Shown piece by piece: positions 13,951 through 14,897 of a DNA stretch of 14,897 nt. Source of the DNA: CADCVW01 sp035644935 (GTDB lineage: Bacteria > Pseudomonadota > Alphaproteobacteria > Sphingomonadales > Sphingomonadaceae); NCBI GenBank assembly GCA_035644935.1, contig DASQNO010000111.1, positions 1 to 14,897 on the forward strand, in the 5' to 3' direction. The translations under genes were made by a program, and so were the position numbers. The notes under the pieces were generated by a model. The model made no database searches. It had not been told where the DNA came from and saw nothing but the letters and a program-made list of their open reading frames with translations. Position 1 is the first letter of the stretch, and each line of letters starts with the position of its first letter.

Positions 13951-14072
13951 CACATCGTTGTTTTCGTGTGGGCGCCGGCGATTTCGTCAACGCCCTCTTT
14001 ACGTCTGAAGCGATAGAAGCGGCGGCGTAGAGCGTCGGCCCGTAGTGCCGCCGTCTCGCAGGAGCGCATACC

Positions 14073-14513
14073 GTGACCGATCAGCCCGCCAACGCCGAAT
14101 TCCTGATCGACTGGGAGATCTTCGCGGAAGCGCGCAGCGACCTCGGCGCCGCGTTCGTGCGCCTCCTGGGCTATTTTCGCGAGGACGGAGCCAAGTCGGT
14201 CGCCGCGATCGAAACGGCGATGCGCGAAGGCAACACCAACGCGCTCGTGCTCCCGGCCGATACGCTAAAAAGCGAGGCGCGGCAGTTCGGGGCCGAACTG
14301 CTCGCCGACGCGGCGGAGGAGATCGAGTTCACGGCCCGCCGTTGCATCGAATCGCGGCGCTTCCCGGACGAATTGGTCGAGACGGTGGTGAAGCTGCGGC
14401 GGCTGTTCACCGAGACCAGCGCGCTGATGGAGCGCGAGATCAATCCGCTGGCGCAACGCCGCGGCGGGTCCGCCGATCGATCCGGCGGCAACCAGAGCTT
14501 CGGGCGAATCTAG
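14073..14513 (+). CDS. Hpt-domain-like protein lacking the phospho-accepting histidine
   Basis: A 146-residue, mainly helical protein. The stretch ALVLPADTLKSEARQFGAEL (57-76) aligns with the signature of histidine phosphotransfer domains, normally AHTLKGEARQFGAE or AHxLKGxA. Here the phosphorylated His is Asp63 (codon GAT) and the following Gly is Ser67. The protein has no histidine at all, so it cannot take part in His-Asp phosphorelay in the usual way. The rest of the helix bundle (LADAAEEIEFTARR, LVETVVKLRRLF) looks intact and the reading frame is open, so it is not an obvious pseudogene. The GTG start at 14073 has AGGAG 8-9 bases upstream. Its TAG lies in the CTAG shared with the convergent DUF418 gene. 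The role may be binding without phosphotransfer. Confidence 0.8.
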   Translation: MTDQPANAEFLIDWEIFAEARSDLGAAFVRLLGYFREDGAKSVAAIETAMREGNTNALVLPADTLKSEARQFGAELLADAAEEIEFTARRCIESRRFPDELVETVVKLRRLFTETSALMEREINPLAQRRGGSADRSGGNQSFGRI

Positions 14514-14897
14514 CGAAGAAACGGCTGGGCGCGGCCGCGGCTGAGCGAGCGCCACAGCCACTCGAACGGCCCGTAGCGGAAGCGCGCGAGCCAGGCCGGG
14601 CTCCACAGCAGCATCGCCGCCCACACCGCGAAAACCAGCGGGTACAGTTCCCAGCGGGTCAGGCGCCCGTACAGGCCCAGGCCGTGCCCGTAGAAGATCG
14701 CGGTCGCAACCAGGCTCGCGCCCAGATAATTGCTGAACGCGCAGCGCCCCGCCGCGGCGATCCGCGCGGTCAGCGCGCCGCCGCCCGCGGTCAGCACGAT
14801 AAAGGCGGCGAGCCCGACCACCATGATCGGGCGCAGCACGGTGGGAATGACCGTCGTCACCGCGAACGCCGCGTCCGTGTCGAACCCGCCGGTCCAG
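14510..14897 (-). CDS. DUF418 family membrane protein, C-terminal part (5' end outside window)
   Basis: The frame is open to the window edge and gives 128 residues. Two or three hydrophobic segments are visible (PIMVVGLAAFIVLTAGGGAL, ATAIFYGHGLGLYG, ELYPLVFAVWAAMLLWSPAW), followed by the family C-terminus RFRYGPFEWLWRSLSRGR. The GRCAFSNYLGASLVATAIFY stretch and the GPxEWLWR ending are characteristic of DUF418 (YeiB-like) inner membrane proteins, whose function is unknown. A GTG at 14858-14860 can start a shorter frame, but the sequence upstream of it is in frame and uninterrupted, so the gene most likely begins outside the window. It converges on the Hpt-like gene, and both stops are read from the same CTAG at 14510-14513. 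Confidence 0.88.
   Translation of the reverse strand, partial: WTGGFDTDAAFAVTTVIPTVLRPIMVVGLAAFIVLTAGGGALTARIAAAGRCAFSNYLGASLVATAIFYGHGLGLYGRLTRWELYPLVFAVWAAMLLWSPAWLARFRYGPFEWLWRSLSRGRAQPFLR

Noticed and set aside
12553..13953. A 466-codon minus-strand open frame opposite der
   Set aside because: It is fully antisense to der, Arg/Pro/His-rich, with no domain. It is a shadow of the codon bias.

Overview
This is high-GC DNA with frequent GTG and TTG starts, from a bacterium most like a sphingomonad (Alphaproteobacteria, Sphingomonas or a close relative). The best indication is the run panB, a membrane-anchored TPR-like protein, bamB, der, followed by an Hpt-like protein. Species cannot be named from the sequence alone.

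Left part (1-3645). The tail of a ClpP-like gene (2-169, + strand) meets a tightly packed minus-strand operon running from 3645 down to 384: a circularly permuted ATP-grasp protein, an alpha-E protein and a transglutaminase-like cysteine peptidase. Both junctions are TGATG, so each stop shares a base with the next start. This is the conserved but biochemically undefined amidoligase/peptidase cluster that is predicted to make or modify a peptide-like product. A dyad repeat of about 140 bp lies between the convergent ends.

Middle (3646-6044) is gene-poor and decayed. It holds one small two-helix membrane protein, a Crp/Fnr-type regulator pseudogene whose remains are spread over all three plus-strand frames, a stand-alone response-regulator receiver protein on the minus strand, and about 600 bases with no convincing gene.

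Operon 6045-8217 (+) has overlapping starts and stops: a DCC-family thiol oxidoreductase-like protein, a DUF427 protein and a COQ8/ABC1 atypical kinase. A small lipoprotein converges on it, and the two stop codons share one CTAG. Next comes a Phd/YefM-PIN (VapC-like) toxin-antitoxin pair with a readable promoter/operator: TTGACA, 17 bp, then a -10 embedded in a 16-bp palindrome that ends on the antitoxin start codon. The toxin stop is 6 bases before panB, which has no visible Shine-Dalgarno sequence.

Right part (9214-14897) is core genome: panB, TPR-like membrane protein, bamB, der, an Hpt-domain protein with no histidine in it, and the 3' part of a DUF418 membrane protein on the minus strand. 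Two related GC-rich palindromic repeats follow panB and bamB. They have the same building blocks in opposite arrangement, and the second appears to provide the ribosome binding site of der inside a hairpin.
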